A stretch of 64,000 nucleotides of DNA. Origin: Faecalicatena orotica (lineage in GTDB: Bacteria > Bacillota > Clostridia > Lachnospirales > Lachnospiraceae). The DNA is taken from NCBI RefSeq assembly GCF_003149245.1, contig NZ_QGDL01000003.1:124001-188000 (forward strand), written 5' to 3'. Every line of letters starts with the position of its first letter. The stretch's first letter is position 1. The notes under the pieces were generated by a model that was not told the origin of the DNA, made no database searches, and saw nothing but the letters and a program-made list of their open reading frames with translations. Positions 35,039-44,070 of this stretch are shown piece after piece. Both the position numbers and the translations under genes were made by a program.

Positions 35039-36181
35039 CTACTGATATTTATTAGGCTGTAAACCTACATTGAGTACAAAACCAATTCCCATATAGAAAC
35101 AGACAACAGACGTCATCCCGTAACTGACAAAAGGCAGGGAAATACCTGTATTCGGAAAAATCTGTGTAGCCACACTGATATTGATAAAAGTCTGTACCCC
35201 TATCAGTGTGGCAACCCCGCCGCATATCAGGCGCCCTCCGGTGTCTTTGGCCTTTACTCCTATTAGAATACATTCTATCACAATTAATAATAACAAAATT
35301 ATGACGACACAACAACCCACAAATCCTAATTCTTCTCCGATAATCGCAAAAATAAAGTCTGTCTGGGGTTCGGAGATGAAATTTCCGTTTTTAACGGAGG
35401 TAGTCGTATTACTGTTGTACCCTTTTCCTGTCAGCTGCCCGGATCCAATGGCCATAACCGAATTAATCTGCTGGTAGGCTTCATCCGTGGCATACTTCTC
35501 CGGTTCCAGCCATGCAAGGATACGCTTCTGCTGGTAATCCTTCAAAAACGGCTGGTTGGGCTGCACGACAATACTTAAAAACAAGGCGGCAGTCGGAATT
35601 ACAATAGCCAGTACAGTCCCAATGAACTTATAGCTTAACCCTGCCAGAAACAAAATGATGCAGAACAGTATGGCAAGGCAGATCGTATTGGACAGGTTAG
35701 GCTGCTTGTAGATTAGTATCAGCGACGGCAGCAGCAGGGCGACCGCCTGTATAATGGTCTTTTTATTGTTAATCGCCTGTTCCCGGTCCATATAGAACTT
35801 TGCGTAGAACAGGATCATAATGATCTTAGTCAGGTCGGATGGCTGAAATTGCACAAATCCCAGATTCAGCCATCTCGTTGCTCCATTTACTTCTTCACCG
35901 AAAAAATGCACGGCCAGAAGCAGGACGATATTTAATCCGTACAAGGGCCAGTACCAGTTCATTACCCATTTGTAATCAATAAGTGAGATGACAACCATAG
36001 CAATCGTGCCGAGTATGACTCCGAGTGCCTGCTTCCCCTGTACAGACGCCTGTGCACTTCCCACTACAAAAATTCCAATGATGGAGATCGCAGTTACAAG
36101 TGCAACGAGGCTGAATTTATAATCTCTTAAGTGATACCTTTGTTTGATATTCAGAAAATGAAGTTTCAATTGAAGTTTCAA
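35039..36181 (-). CDS. rodA: Rod-shape SEDS glycosyltransferase RodA
   Basis: RodA polymerises peptidoglycan strands in the elongasome, working with a class B PBP such as the PBP2 of this cluster. The 380-residue protein has about ten TM helices. SEDS marks include GSGQLTGKGYNSN, DFIFAIIGEELGFVG and FPNTGISLPFVSYG. The start is a TTG at 36181 that overlaps the minE stop, with AGGAG inside minE seven bases upstream. The first codons contain a 12-bp near-perfect tandem repeat. Confidence 0.93.
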   Translation of the reverse strand: MKLQLKLHFLNIKQRYHLRDYKFSLVALVTAISIIGIFVVGSAQASVQGKQALGVILGTIAMVVISLIDYKWVMNWYWPLYGLNIVLLLAVHFFGEEVNGATRWLNLGFVQFQPSDLTKIIMILFYAKFYMDREQAINNKKTIIQAVALLLPSLILIYKQPNLSNTICLAILFCIILFLAGLSYKFIGTVLAIVIPTAALFLSIVVQPNQPFLKDYQQKRILAWLEPEKYATDEAYQQINSVMAIGSGQLTGKGYNSNTTTSVKNGNFISEPQTDFIFAIIGEELGFVGCCVVIILLLLIVIECILIGVKAKDTGGRLICGGVATLIGVQTFINISVATQIFPNTGISLPFVSYGMTSVVCFYMGIGFVLNVGLQPNKYQ

Positions 36182-36387
36182 TAGTTTTCTCCTGTTATCT
36201 TTATATGTATATCTGAATGTGTTATCTTTATGTGGAAATCTTCGGGCTTAACCTCCAGGTATTTTGATACCGTGTGGTATATATCTGAAGAGAACTTTTC
36301 AGCCGTCTCGGGTGTACACTGCATTCTGTCTGCCATAAGCAGAGTTTTCAATCTTTCTTTTGCAACGTGAACAGAAGGTACACTCAT
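36178..36387 (-). CDS. minE: Division-site factor MinE, short form
   Basis: MinE drives MinD off the membrane and sets Min oscillation. The 69-residue protein shows the anti-MinCD helix region HVAKERLKTLL and the topological domain with DIYHTVSKYLEVKPEDFHIKI. E. coli MinE (88 residues) starts with an amphipathic membrane-targeting helix before this point. Here only six residues precede it. AGGAGGG upstream fixes the ATG at 36387; open frame back to 36480 overlaps minD and has no site. Its stop overlaps the rodA start. Confidence 0.88.
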   Translation of the reverse strand: MSVPSVHVAKERLKTLLMADRMQCTPETAEKFSSDIYHTVSKYLEVKPEDFHIKITHSDIHIKITGENY

Positions 36388-36400
36388 ATAAGTTTCCCTC

Positions 36401-37192
36401 CTAATTCTTTTTAAATAGGCTGGAGAACTTTGCAAAGAATCCTTCCGGCTTGCTAAAATCTGTGATCGGGATGTCATCACCTAAGATTCTTCTGCATACA
36501 TTTAAATATGCCTGTCCGGACATACAGTCTGTGCCGACGATTGGTTCACCCTGATTCGTTGCGATGACTACCTGCTCATCATCCGGAATGACGCCAAGCA
36601 GGTTAATCGCGAGAATTTCCGTGACATCCTCCACAGACATCATGTCCCCCCGCTTTACCATGTCCACCCTGAGGCGGTTAATAATCAGGTCGTTATTCTT
36701 GATGCCGTGTGTCTCTAAAAGTCCGATGATGCGGTCTGCATCACGGATGGCTGATACTTCCGGTGTCGTAACGATGATGGCCCTGTCTGCCCCGGCGACC
36801 GCATTCTCGAATCCCTGTTCGATACCGGCCGGACAGTCCAGAAGTATGTAATCAAATTCATCTTTCAGATCCGCGATGAGCTTGCGCATCTGTTCCGGAG
36901 AAACGGCTGTCTTGTCCTTCGTCTGTGCAGACGGGAGCAGGTATAATTCAGGAAACCTTTTATCTTTGATCAGCGCCTGTTTCAAGCGGCAGCTGCCTTC
37001 TATCACATCAACCAGATTATAGACGATCCGGTTTTCCAGTCCCATGACAACATCCAGGTTACGAAGCCCTAAGTCTGTGTCAATGACGATTACCTTCTTG
37101 TCCATCTGCGATAAACCGATTCCTATATTTGCTGTCGTAGTCGTCTTCCCGACTCCGCCTTTTCCCGATGTAATGACAATAACTTCTCCCAT
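36401..37192 (-). CDS. minD: Division-site ATPase MinD
   Basis: MinD is the membrane-bound ATPase that recruits MinC to prevent polar septa. The 263-residue protein has the deviant Walker A KGGVGKTTT (11-19), VIDTDLGLRNLDVVMGLE, LLDCPAGIEQGF, and a C-terminal amphipathic membrane helix (FFAKFSSLFKKN). It starts 36 bases after minC and ends 14 bases before minE. Confidence 0.97.
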   Translation of the reverse strand: MGEVIVITSGKGGVGKTTTTANIGIGLSQMDKKVIVIDTDLGLRNLDVVMGLENRIVYNLVDVIEGSCRLKQALIKDKRFPELYLLPSAQTKDKTAVSPEQMRKLIADLKDEFDYILLDCPAGIEQGFENAVAGADRAIIVTTPEVSAIRDADRIIGLLETHGIKNNDLIINRLRVDMVKRGDMMSVEDVTEILAINLLGVIPDDEQVVIATNQGEPIVGTDCMSGQAYLNVCRRILGDDIPITDFSKPEGFFAKFSSLFKKN

Positions 37193-37227
37193 GTTTTTCT
37201 TCCTCCTACAACTTCTTATTCTAAAGA

Positions 37228-37872
37228 TTAGTCTACAAGCGGATCCAGATAGATCCGGCGTCCGTCTACAACGGCTATCTTAGGCCCCCTGATATTGAGG
37301 CTTTCCTGATAGATCACCTGACGTTTTGCTTCGATGTCGCCAATTCGAAGTTGTTTGGGCTGCATGGAAAGGGCTACGATAAACGCGTCCCTGTTCCCTG
37401 ACGCACCCGCATGGACGGAACCTGACAGAGAACCAACAATGACAACATTTCCTTTGGCAATCACCCTGGCGCCGAGCTCCACATCACCCAGTATGATGAT
37501 ACTTGAATCGGATTCCAGCACTTGTCTTTTGCTTAATGTACCTCTGTAGAACTGCCCTTCCCGTTTCTGGATATTGGTGAGCGTATTTTCCACAATGCTT
37601 TTGTATGTCATCTCATTGGTTTCATCGCGGTCTATGATACATACGATATCAATTCCCGTGATTTCAGCAATCAGGCCCAGAATTGTCTGTTCTTCCTGGT
37701 CAGACAGCTTACGGTCTAAAAACGTAACTGCCATCTTCGCCCCCTCAAAGAATTTTGCAGAATCTTTGAATTTGGCGGCGACACTTTCCAGAAGTACCTC
37801 AAAGGATACCTCCGGATTCAGGTGAACTTCGATACCATACCGGTTGCTTTTAATTGTTACCAGCCTGTCCAT
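37228..37872 (-). CDS. minC: Septum inhibitor MinC
   Basis: MinC blocks FtsZ rings where MinD places it. The 214-residue protein has an N-terminal FtsZ-inhibiting domain (about 1-100) and a C-terminal beta-helix domain (about 110-205) with ILGDVELGARVIAKGNVVIVGSLSGSVHAGA, the dimer and MinD-binding surface, and the late EAKRQVIY strand. It follows the PBP2 gene within the elongation cluster. Confidence 0.93.
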   Translation of the reverse strand: MDRLVTIKSNRYGIEVHLNPEVSFEVLLESVAAKFKDSAKFFEGAKMAVTFLDRKLSDQEEQTILGLIAEITGIDIVCIIDRDETNEMTYKSIVENTLTNIQKREGQFYRGTLSKRQVLESDSSIIILGDVELGARVIAKGNVVIVGSLSGSVHAGASGNRDAFIVALSMQPKQLRIGDIEAKRQVIYQESLNIRGPKIAVVDGRRIYLDPLVD

Positions 37873-37912
37873 GTATATTCACATCCTTTATAAATAGTTC
37901 AGCCAGCAGGTA

Positions 37913-40786
37913 TTAGTCACCTGCAATCGCTGTGCCAAGCTGTGCAGCAGAACCTGTGATTAATTCGTCTTTGTCGGCAAGCTTGAAGTTTGCCCTTACG
38001 ATATCTCTGCCTATTTCTGCGGCATAGGATGAGCTGTAACCGTTTGCAATACGCACTGCCACTGCAATCTCGGGATCCTCTGCCGGTGCAAATCCAACAA
38101 ACAGGCCGTGGTCCGGATGTACTGCACTCTGCTGTGCCGTACCGGTCTTGCCGGCCATCTGGATCCCCAAATTTGTAAAGCTTGGATTATTTGCTACCAT
38201 GGCGATCATACCCTGGTGCACCAGATCCCATGTCTCTGCGCTTACATTCTCTATCTTATTGGCGGCAACAGGTTCGTACTGCTTGATAATCTTGCCGTTT
38301 ACATCCGTAGTCTTGTTCAGAAGCGTCAGGTTGTATACCGTGCCTTTGTTTGCCACTGTCGAAACATAACGGTTGAGCTGGCTGACTGTAAAGTTATTCG
38401 TACCCTGTCCGATCGCACTCTGTACGGCATATTCATCCGAAATCTGCGGTTCTGACTCCGGAATCTCGATCCCGGACTTTTCACCAAGGCCGAATTCCTT
38501 CGCATATTTGGCAAGCTTCTCGATTCCGGCGTCGCTGTCATAGTTCCCCTCTGCGTCAAGGCCAAGGTCATAGCCGACTTCATAGAAGAAGACATTGCAG
38601 GATTCATTCAGCGCACCGACCACATCCAGCCCCCCGTGCCCATATTGGTTCCAGCATTTCGGGCTTGGAGTAACCTTGTCGAATTCACCTGTACAGTTAA
38701 TGAAAGACTCTCTGTTTATGACCCCTTCTGTCAGGCCTGCCACCGCAGAAACCATCTTGTAGGTAGAACCGGGCGCCGTTGTCTCCTGTGTGGCATTATT
38801 GTAAAACGGACGGGACAGCCCGGTTACCAGCTGATTATAGTAACTGGAATCCATTGTGTTTGCAAGCCTGTTATTGTCATATCCGGGATAGGATACGCAG
38901 GCCAGTACTTCCCCGGTATCCGGGTCACTGACCACGGCAGAGCCTGTACAAGGTTCCAGCGCCAGCTGTCCCGGTGTAATCTCAAGACTCTGTATTTTCT
39001 GGTACAGCCATGTGTAGGAATCTACACTGCCATCAGTCAGACCCTTGTAAGCCCCCTCATCCATAGGCAGGACTCCCTGCTCATATACCATGGCGCAAAT
39101 CTGTCCGCCACTGATACCCCCTGATTTTATAAGATATTTGTAGAGAAGTTTGTCGAAATTAACATCCGAATCTAAATAATTTTGTAAAAATGTTAAAATT
39201 CCCTGGTAAATTTCGGCGGAATCAGAGTATTTCTCTTCTGAAATGTAATCAGAGAGTTTGGAAGTATCGATCCAGTTCTTGGAAATCGCGTAATTCAGGT
39301 ACTTATTGATACTGATTGTTTCATCCTTAGTCCACTGTTTGTAGACTTCGTCATTCGTGTCAATGGCATCCGGCATCAGGATTCCGGTATCGGTCTGGAG
39401 CACATTGATGGAAATGTAGTCCATGAATGCCTTCATCTCATCTGACAGCGACTCATAAGAGCCGGCCTTGCTGTTGTTCATTTCATTGATGATCTCCGTG
39501 ATTGCGGACTTCTTCCTCTCCGTGAAAGTGCTGTATACCTGTTTCTCCACCGGTTTCGCATCGTCCGCGCCGAAATGGCTCTCATCAATGATCTCGTTGG
39601 CAATAAAAGAATTATAGGCGTCGTCGACCGGGATGATGATCTCACTTGCATCGGACGTCTTACTCGGGTCATAATTCATGACATTGCGAAGCTTTGCGAG
39701 GACGATTCCAGCCAGTTTCTCTTCCAGAAGCTGGTAGGTCTGCTCCTGCAGGTCTTTATCAATAGTCAGGTAGACATCATTGCCCGCCTCAGGCTCTTTA
39801 TTGCTGACAGTATCCGTTACCTTTCCGACACTGTCCACATAATACTGTGTCTCACCTTTTGTCCCCTGAAGGACCTCATCCATCGTCTGTTCCAGTCCGG
39901 CTTTTCCGACAATATCCGTCTGGGAGTACTTTTCTTTCTGGTCTTTGTCCAGTTTGTTGTATTCTTCCTGTGAGATCTTGCCCGTATAACCGATGATGGA
40001 GGCAAAATACTTGCTGTCCGTGTAACGGCGCATGGAATCGGCCACGACATCGACTCCCTCGAGCCTGTCCATATTCTCCATAATCGCAGCAACCGTTTCA
40101 TCACTGACATCGGTCGCAAGTGTAGTCGGGATGAATTTCTGGAAACTGTTAAGGCCTATGGCATATCTGAGATTTACCATCTTCAGGATATATGGCTTCT
40201 CCAGTTTTTTCACGTCCAGCCCGTAACCGTAAGTCTTGTCTGTACACAGATAATTGATGATGTCTTCCGCACTGGATGCGCGCTGTTTTTCCGTCAGCTC
40301 ATCAATGGTCTTCAGGCCATATACGTCGGCGATAAAACGCAGTTTGAGCGTTTCGTTCGTCTGTGAGAATTCATAATTTCCCGCAGAATCCAGAACTACA
40401 CCGAAATCACTGATTACAGAATCTCCGTTTGATTCCACGATGGTTATAATCTCATCCAGAATGCCGTTAATGATCTCGTTCTTTTCTTTTCTTGTATCGG
40501 CCGTTATGTTATCTTCTATAGTCACGGTATAAGCCAGCTCATTATAAGCCAGCAGGTTCCCGTTACGGTCATAAATTTTCCCGCGTGTTCCGGCGGTTTC
40601 TCTTGTTTTTCGAATCTGCAGCTTATAGTTGTCCAGATAATCCTGCCCCTTTACGATCTGCAGGTAAAATACCCGGTTGATCAGTACTGCAAACATAACG
40701 CAGAACACAAGGATTAAAACAAAAAGCCGTGATTTTACGATTCGATATACTGCATCTTTCATTCGCTCAAACAAATTTACTTGCAC
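37913..40786 (-). CDS. Class B penicillin-binding protein 2 (elongation), enlarged
   Basis: This transpeptidase cross-links peptidoglycan with RodA. The 957-residue protein has an N-terminal TM (about 18-40), a PBP dimer domain, and a transpeptidase domain with SxxK in APGSTYKM (Ser near 674), SxN in NESCNVFFYEVG and KTGTAQQ (near 878-884). Common elongation PBP2s are near 600-700 residues. Here about 250 residues rich in Asp, Glu, Ser and Lys separate VYLTIDKDLQEQTYQLLEEK (near 335-355) from EPCTGSAVVSDPDTGEVLACV (near 610), an insertion at the start of the transpeptidase domain. The 5' end overlaps mreD by 20 bases. Confidence 0.92.
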   Translation of the reverse strand: MQVNLFERMKDAVYRIVKSRLFVLILVFCVMFAVLINRVFYLQIVKGQDYLDNYKLQIRKTRETAGTRGKIYDRNGNLLAYNELAYTVTIEDNITADTRKEKNEIINGILDEIITIVESNGDSVISDFGVVLDSAGNYEFSQTNETLKLRFIADVYGLKTIDELTEKQRASSAEDIINYLCTDKTYGYGLDVKKLEKPYILKMVNLRYAIGLNSFQKFIPTTLATDVSDETVAAIMENMDRLEGVDVVADSMRRYTDSKYFASIIGYTGKISQEEYNKLDKDQKEKYSQTDIVGKAGLEQTMDEVLQGTKGETQYYVDSVGKVTDTVSNKEPEAGNDVYLTIDKDLQEQTYQLLEEKLAGIVLAKLRNVMNYDPSKTSDASEIIIPVDDAYNSFIANEIIDESHFGADDAKPVEKQVYSTFTERKKSAITEIINEMNNSKAGSYESLSDEMKAFMDYISINVLQTDTGILMPDAIDTNDEVYKQWTKDETISINKYLNYAISKNWIDTSKLSDYISEEKYSDSAEIYQGILTFLQNYLDSDVNFDKLLYKYLIKSGGISGGQICAMVYEQGVLPMDEGAYKGLTDGSVDSYTWLYQKIQSLEITPGQLALEPCTGSAVVSDPDTGEVLACVSYPGYDNNRLANTMDSSYYNQLVTGLSRPFYNNATQETTAPGSTYKMVSAVAGLTEGVINRESFINCTGEFDKVTPSPKCWNQYGHGGLDVVGALNESCNVFFYEVGYDLGLDAEGNYDSDAGIEKLAKYAKEFGLGEKSGIEIPESEPQISDEYAVQSAIGQGTNNFTVSQLNRYVSTVANKGTVYNLTLLNKTTDVNGKIIKQYEPVAANKIENVSAETWDLVHQGMIAMVANNPSFTNLGIQMAGKTGTAQQSAVHPDHGLFVGFAPAEDPEIAVAVRIANGYSSSYAAEIGRDIVRANFKLADKDELITGSAAQLGTAIAGD

Positions 40787-41300
40787 TCCTTTTTTCTTCT
40801 GCTTCCAGTTTATGGTTCAAAAATAGAATCAGTGGATACAATCCGAGGGCGATCACAATTGTGTAGATCAGTTCAGGGATGATATTATGACTCAGGTAAT
40901 AGATAAAATTAAACTCACTGCGCAGCATGAACATCAAAAGATAGATGACCAGCCCGTAAAGGAACTCACTTGCTGCAATCAGGACCAGCGGCAGTTTGAT
41001 GTCTTCGTCGTAGTACACCTGCTGGAACAGGCTGTTGCCAAATCCGATCAGCAGATAGATCAGGGCATAAAAGCCAAGGATAGATCCAAACTGTATATCA
41101 ATCATCAGGCCGGAGAAAAAACCTGCCAGCATTCCTTCTTTTGGACCTCTCATAAAGCCGAATGCCGCGGTAACGATAATCATGAGGTTGGGCTTTATGG
41201 ATGCAAGTGCCAGATGAGGAAACAGGGTGCACTGAAGCAGGTAGCATATAATTACGATCGCCGCAGTCACACCGATTCTTTTCGCCTTCATTTTTTTCAC
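40767..41300 (-). CDS. mreD: Rod-shape protein MreD
   Basis: The 177-residue membrane protein has about five TM helices and the family segment FGFMRGPKEGMLAGFFSGLMID (about 47-68). It is part of the MreBCD complex that guides lateral wall synthesis. It lies after mreC and overlaps the PBP2 start by 20 bases, a sign of coupled translation. Confidence 0.92.
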   Translation of the reverse strand: MKKMKAKRIGVTAAIVIICYLLQCTLFPHLALASIKPNLMIIVTAAFGFMRGPKEGMLAGFFSGLMIDIQFGSILGFYALIYLLIGFGNSLFQQVYYDEDIKLPLVLIAASEFLYGLVIYLLMFMLRSEFNFIYYLSHNIIPELIYTIVIALGLYPLILFLNHKLEAEEKRSASKFV

Positions 41301-41338
41301 AGGTTCGTATTCTCCTTTCTTTTTGGATTTCCGTACAT

Positions 41339-42211
41339 TTACTTCCCTTTCTCGTCTTTGCCGGTCAGGTCGGCTTTGGTTGTTGTGATGACCAGTACTT
41401 CCTGCAGATTCTTAAAATCCACAACCGGGGTGATGTAACCAGAACGTGTCAGGTTGTTGGAATCTACGGAAATCTCGCTGATATAACCAATCAGGATGCC
41501 CTGCAGATATTTGTCACTGATGTGGGAGGTGACGATCTGGTCCCCGACCTGCACCTTATTCTCATTATTCTCCATCTCTTCGAAACGGATCTTGCCTTCA
41601 TTGATCAGGGACAGGTCCCCCCGGACCATACACCTGTCAGAGGAAGTAAGCGTCATTCCACTGACATTGCTCGAATCATCAATAATAGAGCGGACGGTTG
41701 ACCATGTTGGCGCGACTTTCGTGACAATACCGACAAGGCCGCTCCCGGCCATGACATTCATATCAACCTTGATGCCGTCGCGGCTTCCTTTATCAATCGT
41801 AAATGTACTGAACCAGTTCCCGGAATCCTTACTGATAACATGTGCACCTGTCTTTTCATAATCCGCATAGTTCTGGTCCAGCTTATATAAGGCCTGGAGC
41901 CTTTCCAGCTCATACTTTTCTTCCTGCAGGTTATTATTCTCCGTGATCAGTTCATCCACCTTGGTCTGGAGTGCCTTGTTCTCCTTCCGGACTTCCTGCA
42001 GCGTATCAAAATTATCACTGATATCGCCGAGCCACGTGCCGACCTGGTTGATTCCCTTCTGCATCGGGATGATTGTTACACTGGCGATTCCATTGAAAGG
42101 GGCCGCTGCTTTGTCATAGAATAAGGACAGCACCATCAAAAGGATGCAGAAAAGACTAAGTCCCACAAGGTAGTATTTACTTTTCGAAGAGGTTTGATTT
42201 TTCTTTTTCAT
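41339..42211 (-). CDS. mreC: Rod-shape protein MreC
   Basis: The 290-residue protein has an N-terminal TM (about 13-32), a coiled coil at about 68-110 and the two beta-barrel halves of MreC, with NWFSTFTIDKGSRDGIK and GSGLVGIVTKVAPTWSTVRSI. It links MreB inside to PBPs outside. It begins one base after the mreB stop. Confidence 0.95.
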   Translation of the reverse strand: MKKKNQTSSKSKYYLVGLSLFCILLMVLSLFYDKAAAPFNGIASVTIIPMQKGINQVGTWLGDISDNFDTLQEVRKENKALQTKVDELITENNNLQEEKYELERLQALYKLDQNYADYEKTGAHVISKDSGNWFSTFTIDKGSRDGIKVDMNVMAGSGLVGIVTKVAPTWSTVRSIIDDSSNVSGMTLTSSDRCMVRGDLSLINEGKIRFEEMENNENKVQVGDQIVTSHISDKYLQGILIGYISEISVDSNNLTRSGYITPVVDFKNLQEVLVITTTKADLTGKDEKGK

Positions 42212-42212
42212 A

Positions 42213-43235
42213 TTATCTCAGCCACCTATAATCTTCATCTAACATAGAATATGTTAACTTTTTATAATCTTTGTTCAATATAATCTGTTTGAGCCCTCTC
42301 ACCGCACAAAGTTCAGGATCAGGCAGAGTCGTCACCTTAAGGCCGGTGCTTTCCTCCAGATATGTAGAAAGACCTTTCAGGCCTGCAAGCCCGCCGGTCA
42401 GGTAAATTCCTTTCTCGTCAATCCCCCTGCGTACATCAGGCGGCGTACGGTCGAGCAGTGCTTTGATGGAACGCACACATTCTGCAAGCGGTTCCTTCAT
42501 GGCAGCCCTAATGATGCCGATCGGGATATCCTCCTGCTGGGGGACCCCGGTGAGCAGGTTCCTTCCCGCCACCTTGAGGGTTGCATCGCCTTCCTGATCA
42601 AACACACCGAATTCCTTTCGCAGTGCCTCGGCCGTCAGGCGTCCGATCAGAAAGTCCAGATTGTGCCTGACAAGATTGGCGATCGCCGCATCCATATGGA
42701 CCCCGCCTATCTTTATAAGCCGGTTCAGCACCATGCCGCCCGATGCCAGAACGGATAACTCTGTTGTCTCCCCGCCGAAATTAGCGATAAAGATCCCCTT
42801 TTCATTCCAGATATCAATCCCCATGCCCACGGCATCCGCTATCCCGCGTTCCACAATGCGGACCGATTTGGCCTTTGCCGTAGAATGGAAGACGAGGTCA
42901 TAGAAGGCTTTCTTCTCTACTTCTGTCACATCCGTTGGAACGGCGATGACATATTCCGCCCCTCTTGAGAACTGGCGGTCCATGCCCAGCAGATTCTGAA
43001 GCAGGTACTGCATATCGTCAAAATGGGCTATCACACCGTTCTTCATCGGAAAAACAACCTGTATATTGGCCGGCGCCTTTTCATACATCGCGAAAGCCTC
43101 ATCCCCGACAGAAAAGATATATTTCTTATCCTGCATCGCAATGACATTCTTTGCTTTCCATAATTTATCTTTCTTTTTATCAAACACCTTAATCTCATAA
43201 GTGCCGAGATCGAGGCCATACACATTCCTAGCCAT
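42213..43235 (-). CDS. mreB: Actin-like rod-shape protein MreB
   Basis: The 340-residue actin homologue has phosphate 1 motif VYGLDLGTYEIKV, phosphate 2 FIANFGGETTELSVLASGG, and adenosine motif YLTGGLAGLKGL. It polymerises along the membrane and organises cell elongation. It is the first gene of mreBCD-PBP2-minCDE-rodA-mgsA-dacA. It could equally be an Mbl or MreBH paralogue; position favours MreB. Confidence 0.95.
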   Translation of the reverse strand: MARNVYGLDLGTYEIKVFDKKKDKLWKAKNVIAMQDKKYIFSVGDEAFAMYEKAPANIQVVFPMKNGVIAHFDDMQYLLQNLLGMDRQFSRGAEYVIAVPTDVTEVEKKAFYDLVFHSTAKAKSVRIVERGIADAVGMGIDIWNEKGIFIANFGGETTELSVLASGGMVLNRLIKIGGVHMDAAIANLVRHNLDFLIGRLTAEALRKEFGVFDQEGDATLKVAGRNLLTGVPQQEDIPIGIIRAAMKEPLAECVRSIKALLDRTPPDVRRGIDEKGIYLTGGLAGLKGLSTYLEESTGLKVTTLPDPELCAVRGLKQIILNKDYKKLTYSMLDEDYRWLR

Positions 43236-43273
43236 GCTGTATTTTATCCCCTTTTATGTCACTTAGATCTGTC

Positions 43274-43969
43274 CTATATCAGCTTTTTTTCCCTCATGCT
43301 GACATAACAGTTATTTCCGATTATAATATGGTCCAAAAGTTCGATCCCGATCAGCATGCCTGCCTCCTGTATCCTCTTCGTAATCAGAATATCGTCTCTG
43401 CTTGGAGCCGGGTCGCCGCTTGGATGGTTATGGAGCAGAATGATAGAAACGGCATTCTTCTGAAGCGCCTCCACAAACAGTTCGCGTGGCGAAATCACAG
43501 CCGAATTGACGGTACCTTTGGAAATATTGGTCTCCCCAATGAGCCTTGTTTTCGTATTGAGCAGCAGAAGTTTCATGCTTTCCTGCCTGCCGTGCCTCAT
43601 ATCTTCCATATAATATTGTGCGATGGAAGACGGAGTGGAAAAATTAAGCCCTGTCTGTGCCGTGGCCTTGGAGAGTCTCTTTGCCAGCTCGGACAGACAT
43701 AAGATCTGGACGGCCTTTACTTTGCCAATCCCCTTGACCCGCAAAAGCTGTTCCAGTGTCCACTGATGGATATTTAAGATTCCTTCCTGAGAGAAAACCG
43801 GGTGGAGGAGCTTCTCTGCAAGACTTAAGGAAGTCTCTCCCCTTGTGCCGGTACGCAGCAAAACAGCCAGTAATTCAATATCCGTTAAATTACTCGCCCC
43901 AAACCTCGCGCACTTCTCGTAAGGCCTCTCTTCTTCCATCATCTCTTTCATTGTACTGTTCTCTTTCAT
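43274..43969 (-). CDS. radC: RadC-family JAMM-domain protein
   Basis: The 231-residue protein has an N-terminal helix-hairpin-helix part (LLAVLLRTGTRGE ... LLRVKGIGKVKAVQ) and a JAB/JAMM metalloprotease-like domain with the metal motif HNHPSGDPAPSRDD. The old repair name RadC is not supported for its function, which remains open; links to recombination have been shown only in some species. It precedes mreB, its regular place in Firmicutes. Confidence 0.93.
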   Translation of the reverse strand: MKENSTMKEMMEEERPYEKCARFGASNLTDIELLAVLLRTGTRGETSLSLAEKLLHPVFSQEGILNIHQWTLEQLLRVKGIGKVKAVQILCLSELAKRLSKATAQTGLNFSTPSSIAQYYMEDMRHGRQESMKLLLLNTKTRLIGETNISKGTVNSAVISPRELFVEALQKNAVSIILLHNHPSGDPAPSRDDILITKRIQEAGMLIGIELLDHIIIGNNCYVSMREKKLI

Positions 43970-44070
43970 TACATCATTCCCGACTGCGATGATTACAATA
44001 CAATGACTTATTTTAGCATAAATTAAAATTCATGTATAGGTCTGCATTCTTAAAATTTTGTGAAGACAGT

